Assembly: GCA_016179845.1 (NCBI GenBank) | Contig: JACPCK010000012.1 | Coordinates: 1 to 35,485 of the forward strand | Direction of reading: 5' to 3' | Length of the DNA stretch: 35,485 nucleotides | DNA from: Chloroflexota bacterium | GTDB taxonomy: Bacteria; Chloroflexota; Dehalococcoidia; Lucifugimonadales; JACPCK01 | Shown: piece after piece, positions 19,407-28,007 of the stretch | How positions within the stretch are numbered: the stretch's first letter is position 1 | How the letters are laid out: every line of letters starts with the position of its first letter | The notes under the pieces: generated by a model | Database searches by the model: none | Seen by the model: the letters and a program-made list of their open reading frames with translations, nothing else | Told to the model about the DNA's origin: nothing | Translations under genes and position numbers: made by a program

Positions 19407-20600
19407 CTGAGTCCTCGATGCGCCTATCTACAGCCCGTTGGCGGCGCCAGCGGCGACATGGTGCTCGGCGCCCTGGTGGACGCCGGTGCCTCCCTAACGT
19501 TGTTGCAGGAGGCCGTAAAGGCCCTGGGTCTGGAGCGCGTTGGCTTGAAGGCCGAGAAAGCGGTAAGGGGCGGCATCGGCGGCACCCGGGTGACTGTAGA
19601 GGTGGGGGCGGGGAGAGGGGGGCCCTACACCTGGGACCAGTTCCAGGAGCTTGTGGGGAAGAGCCCTCTGCCGGAGCCTGTGAAGCAGCGCTCTTCGCGG
19701 ATTCTGCAGAGGTTGGCCAGGGCCGAGTCCGTGGCCCACGGTTCCGAGCTGGGGAAAGGGACCCTCCACGAGCTGGGGAGCCCGGATACCCTGGTGGACG
19801 TAGTAGGGGCCGCGGCAGGGTTCCACGAGCTGAAGGTAGAGAGGGTCTTTTGTGCCCCCCTGCCCGTAGGGCGGGGCACCGTCGCCACCGGCCACGGTAT
19901 CCTGCCAGTGCCGGTGCCCGCCACCCTTGAGCTGCTACGGGAGGCAGGGGCCGTCACAGCCAGCCCTGAGCAGGATGCTCCCGGGGAGATGGTGACGCCT
20001 ACGGGGGCGGCCATCCTCACCACGCTGGCCGAGTTCCGTCGTCCTGCCATGCGCCTGGAGCAGGTGGGCTGGGGTCTGGGTTTCCGAGAGTGGAAGGATG
20101 TTCCCAACGTGCTGGCCCTCTGGCTAGGGGAGCAGGTGGACGAGGAGGCAGTGGCTACCCTCGTGCTCCTGGAGACCAACATAGACGACATGACCCCCCA
20201 GATACTGGGATACGTTCAGGAGCGCCTGCTAGCTCACGGCGCCCTGGACGCCTGGTTCACCTCCATAGGGATGAAGAAGAACCGCCCCGCCGTACTGCTG
20301 AGCGCCCTGGCGCCGGCTCATCTGGAGGCGATCATGGTGGAGCTCATCTTGAGGGAGACCACCACCCTGGGAGTGCGGAGCCGCCCTGTGTTCCGCCACG
20401 AGGCCCAGCGCGAGACGGTGGTGGTAAAGACTACCCTGGGTGAAGTGCCGGTGAAGGTAAAGAGAGTTGGGGGCCGCGTCTTCGGGGTAACCCCCGAGTA
20501 CGATGCCTGCCGCACCATAGCCCTTTCCAGGCGCATGCCGTTGCAGGAGGTCATGAGGACGGTGGCCCGAGAGGCAGCGGAAAGGATATCAGGCAGCTAA
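19407..20600 (+). CDS. larC: Nickel-pincer cofactor biosynthesis protein LarC (apparent CTG start)
   Basis: The first ATG of the frame is at 19458, but the codons before it read CAYLQPVGGASGD, directly continuing into MVLGALVDAG. That is the LarC N-terminus (family form YLDPFSGISGDM-LGALVDAG), so the gene starts earlier. No ATG, GTG or TTG is in frame there. CTG at 19407 sits exactly 6 nt after a perfect AGGAGG (19395-19400), giving a 397-residue protein. LarC inserts nickel into the dithiolated pyridinium nucleotide made by LarE, using CTP. The C-terminal part (LETNIDDMTPQ...FTSIGMKKNRP) holds the family's conserved metal- and nucleotide-binding segment. It closes the radA-larE-x-larC gene run. 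Confidence 0.9.
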   Translation: MSPRCAYLQPVGGASGDMVLGALVDAGASLTLLQEAVKALGLERVGLKAEKAVRGGIGGTRVTVEVGAGRGGPYTWDQFQELVGKSPLPEPVKQRSSRILQRLARAESVAHGSELGKGTLHELGSPDTLVDVVGAAAGFHELKVERVFCAPLPVGRGTVATGHGILPVPVPATLELLREAGAVTASPEQDAPGEMVTPTGAAILTTLAEFRRPAMRLEQVGWGLGFREWKDVPNVLALWLGEQVDEEAVATLVLLETNIDDMTPQILGYVQERLLAHGALDAWFTSIGMKKNRPAVLLSALAPAHLEAIMVELILRETTTLGVRSRPVFRHEAQRETVVVKTTLGEVPVKVKRVGGRVFGVTPEYDACRTIALSRRMPLQEVMRTVAREAAERISGS

Positions 20601-20618
20601 GAGGGCCATAATCGCTGC

Positions 20619-20647
20619 TTGACTTTCTTCGCAAGCAATATCATACT
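20619..20647 (+). promoter_or_regulatory. Probable promoter of the tRNA-tuf operon
   Basis: TTGACT (20619-20624), a 17-bp spacer and CATACT (20642-20647). It lies 60 bp before the first tRNA. A small hairpin follows (AAAAGGCA/TGCCTTTT, ~20657-20679). Confidence 0.5.
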
Positions 20648-20709
20648 TGATTTCGAAAAGGCACTATTCCTGCCTTTTGGGGCGGCTTCAGCGGGTGCAA
20701 GCGCGGCGG

Positions 20710-20782
20710 GCCCCAGTGGCGCAATGGCAGCGCAACCGATTTGTAATCGGTAGGTTGGTGGGTTCGACTCCCCTCTGGGGCT
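20710..20782 (+). tRNA. tRNA-Thr (anticodon TGT)
   Basis: Acceptor GCCCCAG pairs with CTGGGGC. The anticodon loop TTTGTAA sits on an ACCGA/TCGGT stem, and GGTTCGACTCC is the T-arm. 73 nt, no encoded CCA. Confidence 0.95.
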
Positions 20783-20814
20783 GAGACAACGGCCCGCCTC
20801 CTGGCCCTGTGGAC

Positions 20815-20843
20815 TTGGCTGTCAGATAGGGGTATGCTAAACT
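20815..20843 (+). promoter_or_regulatory. Possible internal promoter before tRNA-Tyr
   Basis: TTGGCT (20815-20820), a 17-bp spacer and TAAACT (20838-20843) preceded by TGC. Each box is four of six. It may give extra transcription of tRNA-Tyr and tuf. Confidence 0.3.
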
Positions 20844-20857
20844 ATTACAGCCTTCAG

Positions 20858-20941
20858 GGAGGGGTGGCGGAGTGGCCAATCGCACCAGACTGTAAATCTG
20901 GCGCCCGTCGGGCTTCGTAGGTTCGAATCCTACCCCCTCCA
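20858..20941 (+). tRNA. tRNA-Tyr (anticodon GTA)
   Basis: Acceptor GGAGGGG pairs with CCCCTCC. The loop CTGTAAA sits on CCAGA/TCTGG, and a long variable arm (GCGCCCGTCGGGCTTCG) follows, as expected for a class II tRNA. 84 nt, no encoded CCA. Confidence 0.95.
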
Positions 20942-20995
20942 TTGTGGCGCAAGGGAAAAGGCTTGAAAGCTGGCAGAGAGGCTGAAAGAGAAAGG

Positions 20996-21071
20996 GCCCA
21001 CATAGCTCAGCCGGTAGAGCACGTTCTTGGTAAGAACGGGGTCGCCGGTTCGAATCCGGCTGTGGGCTCCA
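20996..21071 (+). tRNA. tRNA-Thr (anticodon GGT)
   Basis: Acceptor GCCCACA pairs with TGTGGGC. The loop TTGGTAA sits on CGTTC/GAACG, and the T-arm is GCCGGTTCGAATCCGGC. CCA is encoded at 21069-21071. It ends 21 nt before tuf, so tuf mRNA is probably cut out beside it. Confidence 0.95.
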
Positions 21072-21092
21072 CCTTTAAGGAGGAGCTGACCA

Positions 21093-22283
21093 ATGGCCAA
21101 ACAGAAGTTTGTTAGGAACAAACCTCATCTCAACGTGGGCACCATAGGCCATGTGGACCACGGCAAGACCACCCTGACTTCTGCCATAACCAAGGTCCTG
21201 GAGAAGAGCGTGGGGGGGGCTACCCATTACAGGCCCTTTGACTCCATTGACTCGGCGCCGGAGGAGAAAGCCAGGGGCGTCACCATCAACATCGCCCACG
21301 TGGAGTACGAGACGCAGAAGCGTCACTATGCCCACGTGGACTGCCCCGGCCACGCCGACTACATCAAGAACATGATCACCGGGGCAGCCCAGATGGACGG
21401 CGCTATCCTGGTGGTCAGCGCCCCGGACGGCCCCATGCCCCAGACCCGGGAGCACATCCTGCTGGCGCGTCAGGTAAACGTACCCTACATAGTGGTGGCC
21501 CTTAATAAGGTGGATGCAATGGACGACCCCGAACTGCTGGACCTGGTGGAGCTGGAGGTGAGAGAGCTCCTCACCCGCTACGGCTTCCCCGGGGACAAGC
21601 TGCCCGTCGTGCGAGTCTCAGGGCTGAAGGCCCTTGAGGGGGACCCCGAGGCGGAGAAAGGGATTCTGGAGCTGATGAAGGCTGTGGACGAGAGCATACA
21701 GCTGCCGGATCGGCCCAGAGACCTGCCTTTCCTCATGCCCATTGAGGACGTCTTCGCTATAAAGGGCCGGGGCACGGTGGTCACCGGCCGTGTGGAACGG
21801 GGAATGGTCAAGATTGGTGAAGAGATTGAGATAGTGGGTTTCTATGATCCCAGGAAGACGGTGGTCACGGGCCTGGAGATGTTCCACAAGCTCCTGGACA
21901 ATGCCGAGCCGGGAGACGCCATCGGCGCTCTGCTGAGAGGGATAGAGCGTGAGGATGTGGAGAGGGGCCAGGTCCTCTGCAAGCCGGGGAGCGTCAAGTC
22001 CCACACCCGCTTCGACGCTGAGGTATACGTCCTCACCAAGGAGGAGGGAGGCCGCCATACCCCCTTCTTCACCGGCTACAAGCCCCAGTTCTACATCCGA
22101 ACCACCGATGTTACCGGCGACGTCCGTCTGGCTGAGGGCACGGAGATGGTCATGCCAGGCGATAACACCAAGATGCACATCACCCTCATGTACCCCATAG
22201 GCATCGAGGAGGGCCTCCGCTTCGCTGTCCGCGAGGGTGGCAAGACGGTAGGCGCCGGCGTTGTCACTAAGGTTGTGGAATAG
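21093..22283 (+). CDS. tuf: Elongation factor Tu
   Basis: The 396 residues contain G1 GHVDHGKT (19-26), the RGVTIN effector segment, the DCPGHADY G3 motif and NKVD (G4), followed by the two beta-barrel domains. EF-Tu carries aminoacyl-tRNA to the ribosome as a GTP complex. AAGGAGG lies 9 nt before the ATG. The segment just before the effector region ([21 protein letters not shown]) differs a little from the common FxxYxxIDxAPEExxRGITI, but the GTPase motifs are intact. It heads the run tuf-rpmG-secE-nusG behind three tRNA genes, the same order as the tufB region of enteric bacteria. Confidence 0.98.
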   Translation: MAKQKFVRNKPHLNVGTIGHVDHGKTTLTSAITKVLEKSVGGATHYRPFDSIDSAPEEKARGVTINIAHVEYETQKRHYAHVDCPGHADYIKNMITGAAQMDGAILVVSAPDGPMPQTREHILLARQVNVPYIVVALNKVDAMDDPELLDLVELEVRELLTRYGFPGDKLPVVRVSGLKALEGDPEAEKGILELMKAVDESIQLPDRPRDLPFLMPIEDVFAIKGRGTVVTGRVERGMVKIGEEIEIVGFYDPRKTVVTGLEMFHKLLDNAEPGDAIGALLRGIEREDVERGQVLCKPGSVKSHTRFDAEVYVLTKEEGGRHTPFFTGYKPQFYIRTTDVTGDVRLAEGTEMVMPGDNTKMHITLMYPIGIEEGLRFAVREGGKTVGAGVVTKVVE

Positions 22284-22285
22284 GC

Positions 22286-22453
22286 ATGGCCAAGAAAGGG
22301 GAAGCCAGGACCATTATCACCCTGGCCTGTAGCGACTGCCGCGAGCGCAACTACACCACGGAAAAGAACAAGCGCAACGACCCGAACCGGCAGGAGCTGA
22401 GAAAATACTGCCGCCGCTGTCGACGCGCTACCGCTCACCGTGAGGTAAGGTAG
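22286..22453 (+). CDS. rpmG: 50S ribosomal protein L33
   Basis: This 55-residue gene begins 2 nt after the tuf stop. The protein is a basic L33 with a four-cysteine zinc site (C15, C18, C42, C45), so it is the zinc-binding form. ITLAC and [21 protein letters not shown] are typical family text. Its ribosome-binding site lies inside the end of tuf. It is easily missed because of its size. Confidence 0.93.
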   Translation: MAKKGEARTIITLACSDCRERNYTTEKNKRNDPNRQELRKYCRRCRRATAHREVR

Positions 22454-22696
22454 TTGGCTGGAGCAGGCAGGCCCGGTCTCCAGACCGGTACAGCGGAAGC
22501 GACGCGGCGCCTCTTCCGCTGGCAGTTTATGCAGGAGACCTGGACAGAGCTCAAGAAGGTCGAGTGGCCCGGTCGGGAAGAGGCCACTAGGCTCACCATG
22601 CTGGTGATTGTGCTGTCGGCCTGCGTGGGTATAACCCTTGGCGTCATCGATCTCATCTTCAACGTGTTAGTCAACCGGGTGCTCCTCGGAGGCTAG
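22454..22696 (+). CDS. secE: Preprotein translocase subunit SecE
   Basis: 80 residues. A conserved amphipathic segment (FMQETWTELKKVEWPGREEATRLT) is followed by one membrane helix (about 48-75). This is the single-helix bacterial SecE that clamps SecY. The start is TTG 22454, directly next to the rpmG stop, with GAGG eight bases upstream. It sits between rpmG and nusG, the usual position. Confidence 0.93.
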   Translation: MAGAGRPGLQTGTAEATRRLFRWQFMQETWTELKKVEWPGREEATRLTMLVIVLSACVGITLGVIDLIFNVLVNRVLLGG

Positions 22697-22713
22697 GGAA
22701 GAGGCCAGAAGTG

Positions 22714-23289
22714 ATGACACAGAAAGAGGCAGTCAAGACCAAGGACCAGCAGGGCCGCTGGTACATCATCCATACCTACTCGGGAATGGAGGAGCGGGTC
22801 AAGACCAACCTGGAGCAGCGGATCGCCAGCATGGACATGAAAAACCGCATCTTTGAGGTGGTCATCCCCACGGTGGAGGAGGTCGAGATAAGGGACGGTA
22901 AACGAACCCTGGTCCAGCGCAAGCTGTTCCCAGGCTATGTCCTGGTGCGCATGATCATGGACGACCAGTCCTGGTACGTGGTCAGAAACACGCCAGGAGT
23001 AACGGGGTTCGTCTCGGCCGAGGACGAGAAGGAGAAACGCCAACGCCCCTTGCCCCTGGAGCCGCAGGAGGTGGAGGCCATCCTCAAGCAGATGCAGTCC
23101 AATACCCCACGCATAAAGGTGGGCTTCCAGAAAGGGCAGAGCGTAAAGATAACGGACGGGCCCTTCAAGGAGTTTATTGGCGTGGTGGACGAGATATATC
23201 CGGACAAGGGGAGAGTTAAAGTGCTGGTCTCCCTGTTTGGCCGGGAGACCCCCCTGGAGTTGGACTTCTTGCAGGCGGAGAAGCTATAG
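22714..23289 (+). CDS. nusG: Transcription termination/antitermination protein NusG
   Basis: About 190 residues with the NusG N-terminal domain (WYIIHTYSGMEERVKTNLEQRI, then FPGYVLVRMIMDDQSWYVVRNTPGVTGFV) and a C-terminal KOW domain (GQSVKITDGPFKEFIGVVDEI). The N-domain binds RNA polymerase and the KOW domain binds Rho or S10. GAGG at 22701-22704 serves either GTG 22711 or ATG 22714; I prefer the ATG. rplK follows after 46 nt. Confidence 0.95.
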   Translation: MTQKEAVKTKDQQGRWYIIHTYSGMEERVKTNLEQRIASMDMKNRIFEVVIPTVEEVEIRDGKRTLVQRKLFPGYVLVRMIMDDQSWYVVRNTPGVTGFVSAEDEKEKRQRPLPLEPQEVEAILKQMQSNTPRIKVGFQKGQSVKITDGPFKEFIGVVDEIYPDKGRVKVLVSLFGRETPLELDFLQAEKL

Positions 23290-23335
23290 AACAGGCCTGC
23301 CTGGTGACCCTCTGAACAAGCCGGAGTGAAGGGAA

Positions 23336-23761
23336 ATGGCACGTAAAATAAAAGCATTGGTAAAGCTTCAGGTGACGGCCGGCAAGGCCACACCGGCACC
23401 CCCGGTCGGCCCTGCCCTGGGCCAACACGGCGTCAATATCATGGCCTTCGTCAAGGAGTTTAACAGCCGCACCGCCTCTATGGGCGAGACGGTGGTCCCA
23501 GTCGTCATAACCATTTTCGACGACCGCTCTTTTACCTTTATAACAAAAACGCCTCCTGCTGCCTCGCTGCTGAAGAAGGCGGCCAGCGTGGAGAAAGGGA
23601 GTGGTTCCAGTCTTCATCAGAACGTGGGAACAGTAACGCGCAAGCAGGTTGAGGAGATAGCTAAGGTCAAGATGCCCGACCTGAACGCCACCTCCCTGGA
23701 GGGGGCTGTTCGCATCATCCAGGGGACGGCCCGCAGCATGGGTATCCAGGTGACAGAGTAA
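23336..23761 (+). CDS. rplK: 50S ribosomal protein L11
   Basis: 141 residues of ordinary L11. The proline-rich N-domain ([34 protein letters not shown]) and the rRNA-binding C-domain ([18 protein letters not shown]) are both full. It forms the GTPase-associated centre with 23S rRNA. GAAGGG precedes the ATG. rplA follows after 27 nt. Confidence 0.97.
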   Translation: MARKIKALVKLQVTAGKATPAPPVGPALGQHGVNIMAFVKEFNSRTASMGETVVPVVITIFDDRSFTFITKTPPAASLLKKAASVEKGSGSSLHQNVGTVTRKQVEEIAKVKMPDLNATSLEGAVRIIQGTARSMGIQVTE

Positions 23762-23788
23762 ACGCGCGGTTGCTGACAAGGAGAATCT

Positions 23789-24502
23789 ATGGTTAGACGC
23801 GGCAAGCGTTACGTGGATGCGGCAAAACAGATAGACAGAGCTGCCTCCTATGCGCCGGCAGAGGCCATCCGGCTGGCCAAGGAGTCGGCCAAGGCTAAGT
23901 TTAACGAGACGATGGAGCTGCACATCAGGACCAGTGCTGACCCCCGTCAGGCGGATCAGCTCGTCAGGGGCGTGGTTGTGCTGCCCCACGGCCTGGGTAA
24001 GCCGGTGAAAATCCTGGTATTTGCTACCGGAGAAGGGGCAAGGGCAGCACGAGAGGCAGGGGCCGACTATGTGGGCGATGAGGACCTGGCCAAACAGATC
24101 GAGGGTGGCTGGCTGGATTTCGACGTAGCAGTGGCCACCCCTGATATGATGAACAAGATAGGCCGCCTGGGCCGTATCCTGGGCCGACGGGGCCTCATGC
24201 CCAACCCAAGGGCAGGGACGGTCGTGCAGCCCCAAGACCTGCCCAGGGTGATCAGGGAGGCCAAGCTGGGGCGTGTGGAATACCGCATGGACCGCACCGC
24301 CATAATGCACATGCCTATAGGGAAGGCCGGGTTCAGCCAGGACCAGCTCCTGGAGAACTTCTCCCTGCTGGTAGACACCATCGCTCGTGAGCGCCCATCG
24401 GGAATCAAGGGACAGTTCATCAGGAGCATGTACCTCACGTCTACCATGGGGCCCAGCGTCAAGGTCAATGTTGAGGAAGCCCTATCGAAAAAGGTAGAAT
24501 AG
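23789..24502 (+). CDS. rplA: 50S ribosomal protein L1
   Basis: 237 residues with the L1 signature GRILGRRGLMPNPRAGTV and the N-terminal MVRRGKRYVDAAKQID. It forms the L1 stalk and in many bacteria represses the rplK-rplA mRNA. AAGGAG (23778-23783) lies 5 nt before ATG. The next gene is separated by a structured leader. Confidence 0.97.
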   Translation: MVRRGKRYVDAAKQIDRAASYAPAEAIRLAKESAKAKFNETMELHIRTSADPRQADQLVRGVVVLPHGLGKPVKILVFATGEGARAAREAGADYVGDEDLAKQIEGGWLDFDVAVATPDMMNKIGRLGRILGRRGLMPNPRAGTVVQPQDLPRVIREAKLGRVEYRMDRTAIMHMPIGKAGFSQDQLLENFSLLVDTIARERPSGIKGQFIRSMYLTSTMGPSVKVNVEEALSKKVE

Positions 24503-24519
24503 AGCGTTAGGTTTACCAT

Positions 24520-24633
24520 CGCCGTAGACAGCGGGTGGCCCTCGGGCCTTAAAGATTAGCAGGCCCGCCGAGGCAGGTGCAAACAGGTTATGTTGAGTGT
24601 TTGCCCCGCGTCTACGGAGCGGGGCAACTTTTT
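24520..24633 (+). promoter_or_regulatory. L10-type ribosomal protein leader with attenuator terminator
   Basis: Before rplJ, CCGTAGAC (24522-24529) pairs with GTCTACGG (24610-24617), enclosing CAGCGGGTGG and AGCAGGCCCGCCGAGG, the arrangement of the L10 leader to which L10(L12)4 binds. The closing strand overlaps an intrinsic terminator: TTGCCCCGC (24601-24609), loop, GCGGGGCAA (24619-24627), then CTTTTT. The leader stem and the terminator cannot easily coexist, so autoregulation by attenuation is likely. Confidence 0.8.
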
Positions 24634-24651
24634 GGGGTGCGAGGTAAAGAC

Positions 24652-25179
24652 ATGCCAACAGAGAAGAAGCTCCAGGCCGTGGCAGCCCTTGAGGCCAGGC
24701 TGAGACGATGCACCATCGGCATCGCCACCAGCTTCCAGGGCCTCAGCTCGGAGGCGATGACCAGCCTGAGGCGCCGCCTCCGTGAGAAGGGGATAGAGCT
24801 CCACGTTGTAAAAAACACCCTGACCTATATCGCCGCAGAGAAGGCCCAGCGCCCCCAGTTCCGGCAGGTTGTGCAGGGACCCACCGCCCTCGTGCTGGGC
24901 TACGGCGACCCGACGGAGCCTGCCCGGGCCCTCGACGAGCTGATCAGGAGCTTGCGCCTTCCTCTGGCTGTGCGAGGCGCCGTGACCGACGGCCGGGTCC
25001 TTACACCGCAGGAAGTGGCGGTCCTGGCGACCCTCCCGAACCGGCAGGAGATGGCAGCACGGCTGGTGGGCCAGCTCAAGGGGCCCTTCTATAACCTGCT
25101 GTACTTGCTGAACCAGCCTCTCCAGGGGCTTGCCTTAGTCCTGGCAAGGAGGGTGGAGACCATCAGCGCACAGGAATAG
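24652..25179 (+). CDS. rplJ: 50S ribosomal protein L10
   Basis: I choose ATG 24652, with GAGG at 24641-24644. An upstream in-frame start would run through the leader terminator. The 175-residue protein has the L10 RNA-binding domain ([26 protein letters not shown]), and its C-terminal helix ([17 protein letters not shown]) carries the L12 dimers. It forms the base of the L12 stalk. rplL follows after 68 nt. Confidence 0.95.
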   Translation: MPTEKKLQAVAALEARLRRCTIGIATSFQGLSSEAMTSLRRRLREKGIELHVVKNTLTYIAAEKAQRPQFRQVVQGPTALVLGYGDPTEPARALDELIRSLRLPLAVRGAVTDGRVLTPQEVAVLATLPNRQEMAARLVGQLKGPFYNLLYLLNQPLQGLALVLARRVETISAQE

Positions 25180-25247
25180 GGAACAACAGTGGACCAGATC
25201 AAAAGGGATACAAGTGCAAAACACAGATAGAGGGAGGACTTGGAGCC

Positions 25248-25640
25248 ATGACAATGAACAAAGAGCAGATCATGGGTGGAATCCTGGAGCTATCGGTGCT
25301 TGACCTGGACTGGCTGGTGAAGGAGCTATCGCAGCGCTTTGGAGTCAGTGCAGCACCCTTGGCAGTGGCCGCTGCCCCGCAGGCGGGAGCCGCTGCGGTG
25401 CCCGCAGCCGCTCCCGTTGAGGAGAAAACGGAGTTCACCGTCACCCTGAAGGAGATTGGGCCCAATAAGATCAACGTCATCAAGACGGTGAGGGAGCTGG
25501 TGCCCAACCTGGGACTCAAGGAGGCCAAGGACCTGGTGGAGGCCGCTCCCAAGGCCGTGGGCGAGGGGCTCAACAAGGAGGATGCGGAGAAGTTCCGCCA
25601 GAAGCTGGAAGGCGCCGGAGCCAAGGTGGCTGTGGAGTAG
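25248..25640 (+). CDS. rplL: 50S ribosomal protein L7/L12
   Basis: 130 residues. An N-terminal dimerisation helix region is followed by an alanine-rich hinge (~40-60) and the conserved C-terminal domain that recruits translation factors ([28 protein letters not shown]). ATG 25248 has TTGGAG just before it; a second ATG lies two codons on. Unlike in most bacteria, rpoB does not follow. Confidence 0.95.
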   Translation: MTMNKEQIMGGILELSVLDLDWLVKELSQRFGVSAAPLAVAAAPQAGAAAVPAAAPVEEKTEFTVTLKEIGPNKINVIKTVRELVPNLGLKEAKDLVEAAPKAVGEGLNKEDAEKFRQKLEGAGAKVAVE

Positions 25641-25746
25641 TGGCTGTTCCCCTATCCGACATGGTGAAGGTGGCGGCCCGTTTCTTGGTAGGGCTATTCG
25701 GGCTCGGGGGTTAGGCAGAGGTAGCCCCTCGTGCGACATAGCGACT

Positions 25747-26013
25747 ATGAGCAAGCGCAAGGACGCGGAACGTCTGGAGGCCATGCGGCGGAGTCATCCG
25801 GAATATCTGGGCTTCCGGGGCCGGGAAAGAGAGCCCGTGAGGCCGGAGGATACCCCGCTAGTCCACCTGACCTGCACTAGCTGCGGGCGCAGGCGGAACG
25901 TGCCTTCCGGGATGCTGAAGATGAAGCCGGAGGAGTACGTATGTCTGGCCTGCCAGGACCAGGGAACTGCTCCTGAGGGGCCAGACGAAGGGTTAGGTCT
26001 GCCAGGCACATGA
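25747..26013 (+). CDS. Small zinc-ribbon protein
   Basis: 88 residues starting [15 protein letters not shown], then two CxxC pairs (C43/C46 and C66/C69) 20 residues apart, a zinc-ribbon layout. The family is not recognised. I choose ATG 25747; the frame is open further upstream but overlaps rplL. No strong ribosome-binding site is seen. Its stop overlaps the start of the channel gene (ATGA, 26010-26013), so the two are coupled. Confidence 0.6.
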   Translation: MSKRKDAERLEAMRRSHPEYLGFRGREREPVRPEDTPLVHLTCTSCGRRRNVPSGMLKMKPEEYVCLACQDQGTAPEGPDEGLGLPGT

Positions 26014-26729
26014 AGCTGTATGTTATGACGGCCCTGACCCTGGCAGCCCTCGGAGGCATCCTCGCCAGCGTTGCACTCTTTCGGGAGTTGACCATCTACA
26101 TCTCGGTGGTGGCCGTGGGGCTGGCCCTGGCCCTTCAGAAGTACGTGGCCAGCTTCTTCGGCTACTTTGTTATCCGCTACGCCCGGGTCTTTAGCATCGG
26201 AGACCGCATACGCATAGGGTCCATCAAGGGAGATGTGCGACGCATTGGGCTGCTACACACCATCCTGGAGGAGGTAGGCGAGGACGAGAAGCTGGGAGGT
26301 GAGCTAACGGGCCGTATACTCCACATCCCCAACCTCATTATCCTGGACCAGCCCGTGCTCAACTACTCCAAGGACTACTCGGTGAAGGACCGCCTGATCC
26401 AGTCGGACTACATCTTTGACGAGGTTCGCATACCCATAACCTCCGATAGCGACGTGGAGCAGGCCAAGGCCCTTCTGGAGGATATCCTGAAGCGGGAGGA
26501 CCAGGCCCATGTGGAGAAGGCCGCCGCCCTCTTCGGGGACTCCTACCCCAACTTCATGAAAGAGGTAAGGAGCGACCCGCGTGTGCTGGTGCACGTGGAG
26601 CCCAAGCAGATATGGCTCAAGGGAAAGTTTGTCACACCTGTGCGGGGCCGTAACGACCTGCGGACCCGCATCTGCCTGGAGTTCCTGCGGGAGGTCCAGA
26701 AGCTCGATAGCCGTATAAAGCTGGCCTAG
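26010..26729 (+). CDS. Small MscS-family mechanosensitive channel
   Basis: 239 residues. An N-terminal hydrophobic segment (5-27) is followed by the MscS pore-helix and beta-domain text: [51 protein letters not shown], with the F-x-x-GDRI turn and the beta-domain start. The rest is a soluble alpha/beta domain. With about two membrane helices it is a short form of the family. It should open on membrane tension to release solutes. Its TAG stop (26727-26729) lies inside the terminal CTAG of repeat copy 3. Confidence 0.8.
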   Translation: MKLYVMTALTLAALGGILASVALFRELTIYISVVAVGLALALQKYVASFFGYFVIRYARVFSIGDRIRIGSIKGDVRRIGLLHTILEEVGEDEKLGGELTGRILHIPNLIILDQPVLNYSKDYSVKDRLIQSDYIFDEVRIPITSDSDVEQAKALLEDILKREDQAHVEKAAALFGDSYPNFMKEVRSDPRVLVHVEPKQIWLKGKFVTPVRGRNDLRTRICLEFLREVQKLDSRIKLA

Positions 26730-26805
26730 CAGGCTGCTGAAAAAGGGGAGTACAGAGTCCCGATGCATCGGGACTCTGGCGGGGGTGGGGGCCGCCTCCC
26801 CAGAT
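26726..26805. mobile_element. MITE-like repeat element, copy 3 (truncated)
   Basis: The left ~80 bp match copies 1 and 2, beginning CTAGCAGGCTGCTGAAAAAG; the rest diverges. A perfect palindrome at 26755-26776 has the core GTCCCGATGCATCGGGAC. CTAGCAGG occurs again at 26859-26866 in the same orientation, not as an inverted end. Confidence 0.65.
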
Positions 26806-26961
26806 TCTTCGCTGACGCCCAGAATGACATTTTGGCAGCGGTTTTCTGATTCACCACACTAGCAGGGGGCTTCAAGGCCCAGCCGCTCTCTGGGTCTGCT
26901 TGTTGGCAATACACGGAGTCTCTGCTCACGGCGTGAACAGAAGCTAGTCAGGAAGGGAAGT

Positions 26962-27693
26962 ATGACAGCGGACACCGGCCAGGGTCTGGCGGGTCGAGCG
27001 CAATACCAGCCTATGATCAGGGACATGCCCCAGGGGGAGCGGCCCCGCGAGCGGCTGAAGGCCTACGGGGTCTCCGCCCTCAACAATACAGAGCTCCTGG
27101 CAATACTCCTGCGGACAGGCGTGAGGGGTGAGAGTGTGGTCGGGATGGCCTCTCGGCTCCTGGCCCGTTTCCAGGGGCTGGAGGGCCTTGCCAGGGCCAA
27201 CCTGTCGGAGCTATGCGAGATGCACGGCGTTAGCGAGGCCAAGGCAAGCCAGGTGCTGGCGGCCCTGGAGCTGGGCCGGCGGATGCTTTCCCTGAGCCCC
27301 CAGGAGCGGCCTGTGGTAACCTCGCCCCAGGATGTTGCCAACCTGGTCGCAGCCGAGATGGGCCTGCTGGAGCAGGAGCACCTGCGCGTGGTCTTGCTGA
27401 ATACGCGCAACCAGGTGATGGGCATCAGCGAGATCTATGTAGGCAACGTCCTCTCGGCGGTGGTGAGGCCTGCCGAGGTCTTTCGTCCGGCCATCCGCGA
27501 GAACCACCCTTCTATCATTGTTGTCCATAACCATCCCTCAGGGGACCCGGCGCCCAGCCGGGACGACGTCGCCATAACCAAGGACCTGGTAGAGGCCGGC
27601 AGGTTGCTGGACATAGAGCTCCTGGACCATATAGTAGTGGGTAAGGGCAACCGCTTCGTCAGCATGAAGGAGAAGGCCCTGGGGTTTGGGTAG
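26962..27693 (+). CDS. radC: RadC family protein (JAB/MPN domain)
   Basis: 243 residues. An N-terminal helix-hairpin-helix region ([15 protein letters not shown]...[30 protein letters not shown]) is followed by a JAMM metalloprotease-like domain. [14 protein letters not shown] supplies the two histidines and the aspartate of the metal site. The biological role of RadC is unsettled; the name does not prove DNA repair. Start is ATG 26962 with GGAAGGG upstream. Confidence 0.93.
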   Translation: MTADTGQGLAGRAQYQPMIRDMPQGERPRERLKAYGVSALNNTELLAILLRTGVRGESVVGMASRLLARFQGLEGLARANLSELCEMHGVSEAKASQVLAALELGRRMLSLSPQERPVVTSPQDVANLVAAEMGLLEQEHLRVVLLNTRNQVMGISEIYVGNVLSAVVRPAEVFRPAIRENHPSIIVVHNHPSGDPAPSRDDVAITKDLVEAGRLLDIELLDHIVVGKGNRFVSMKEKALGFG

Positions 27694-27739
27694 AGGATCA
27701 CCGCGTGCGCTAATCTGTTAGCTGTCCAAGTGAAGGCAG

Positions 27740-27745
27740 TATAAT
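27740..27745 (+). promoter_or_regulatory. Probable -10 box of the hicBA operon
   Basis: A perfect TATAAT 20 nt before the hicB GTG. No clear -35 (TTAGCT at 27718 is weak). Confidence 0.45.
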
Positions 27746-27764
27746 ACCTAGTGGAGAGAGCGCC

Positions 27765-28007
27765 GTGATCAAAAGAGGACGTGTCGTGGAGTATACCGTT
27801 ATCTTGCAGCCGGAGGCAGACCCTGAGTTTCCTGGGTATTACAACGTCATCGCCCCTGCTCTACCCGGTTGTTTCAGCTACGGAGCTAATAAGGAAGAGG
27901 CGCTAAAGAACATTAGGGAAGCCATCGAGTTGTACCTGGAGGACCTGGAGGCGCGAGGTGAGTCACCTCCCAAGGAGACCCTGGAGCAAGTCAAGGTAAG
28001 AGTGTAG
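27765..28007 (+). CDS. hicB: HicB-family antitoxin
   Basis: 80 residues with the HicB partial-RNase-H-like fold: VEYTVILQPE-x-YYNVIAPALPGCFSYGANKEEALKNIREAIELYLEDL. The LPGC and EALxNIxEAI pieces are family hallmarks. The C-terminal DNA-binding domain of longer HicB proteins is missing. The start is GTG 27765 after GGAGAGAG. The antitoxin comes first in this operon. Confidence 0.88.
   Translation: MIKRGRVVEYTVILQPEADPEFPGYYNVIAPALPGCFSYGANKEEALKNIREAIELYLEDLEARGESPPKETLEQVKVRV

Noticed and set aside
23216-24310. Minus-strand open frame opposite nusG, rplK and rplA
   Set aside because: It lies over three certain genes and has no protein-like pattern.
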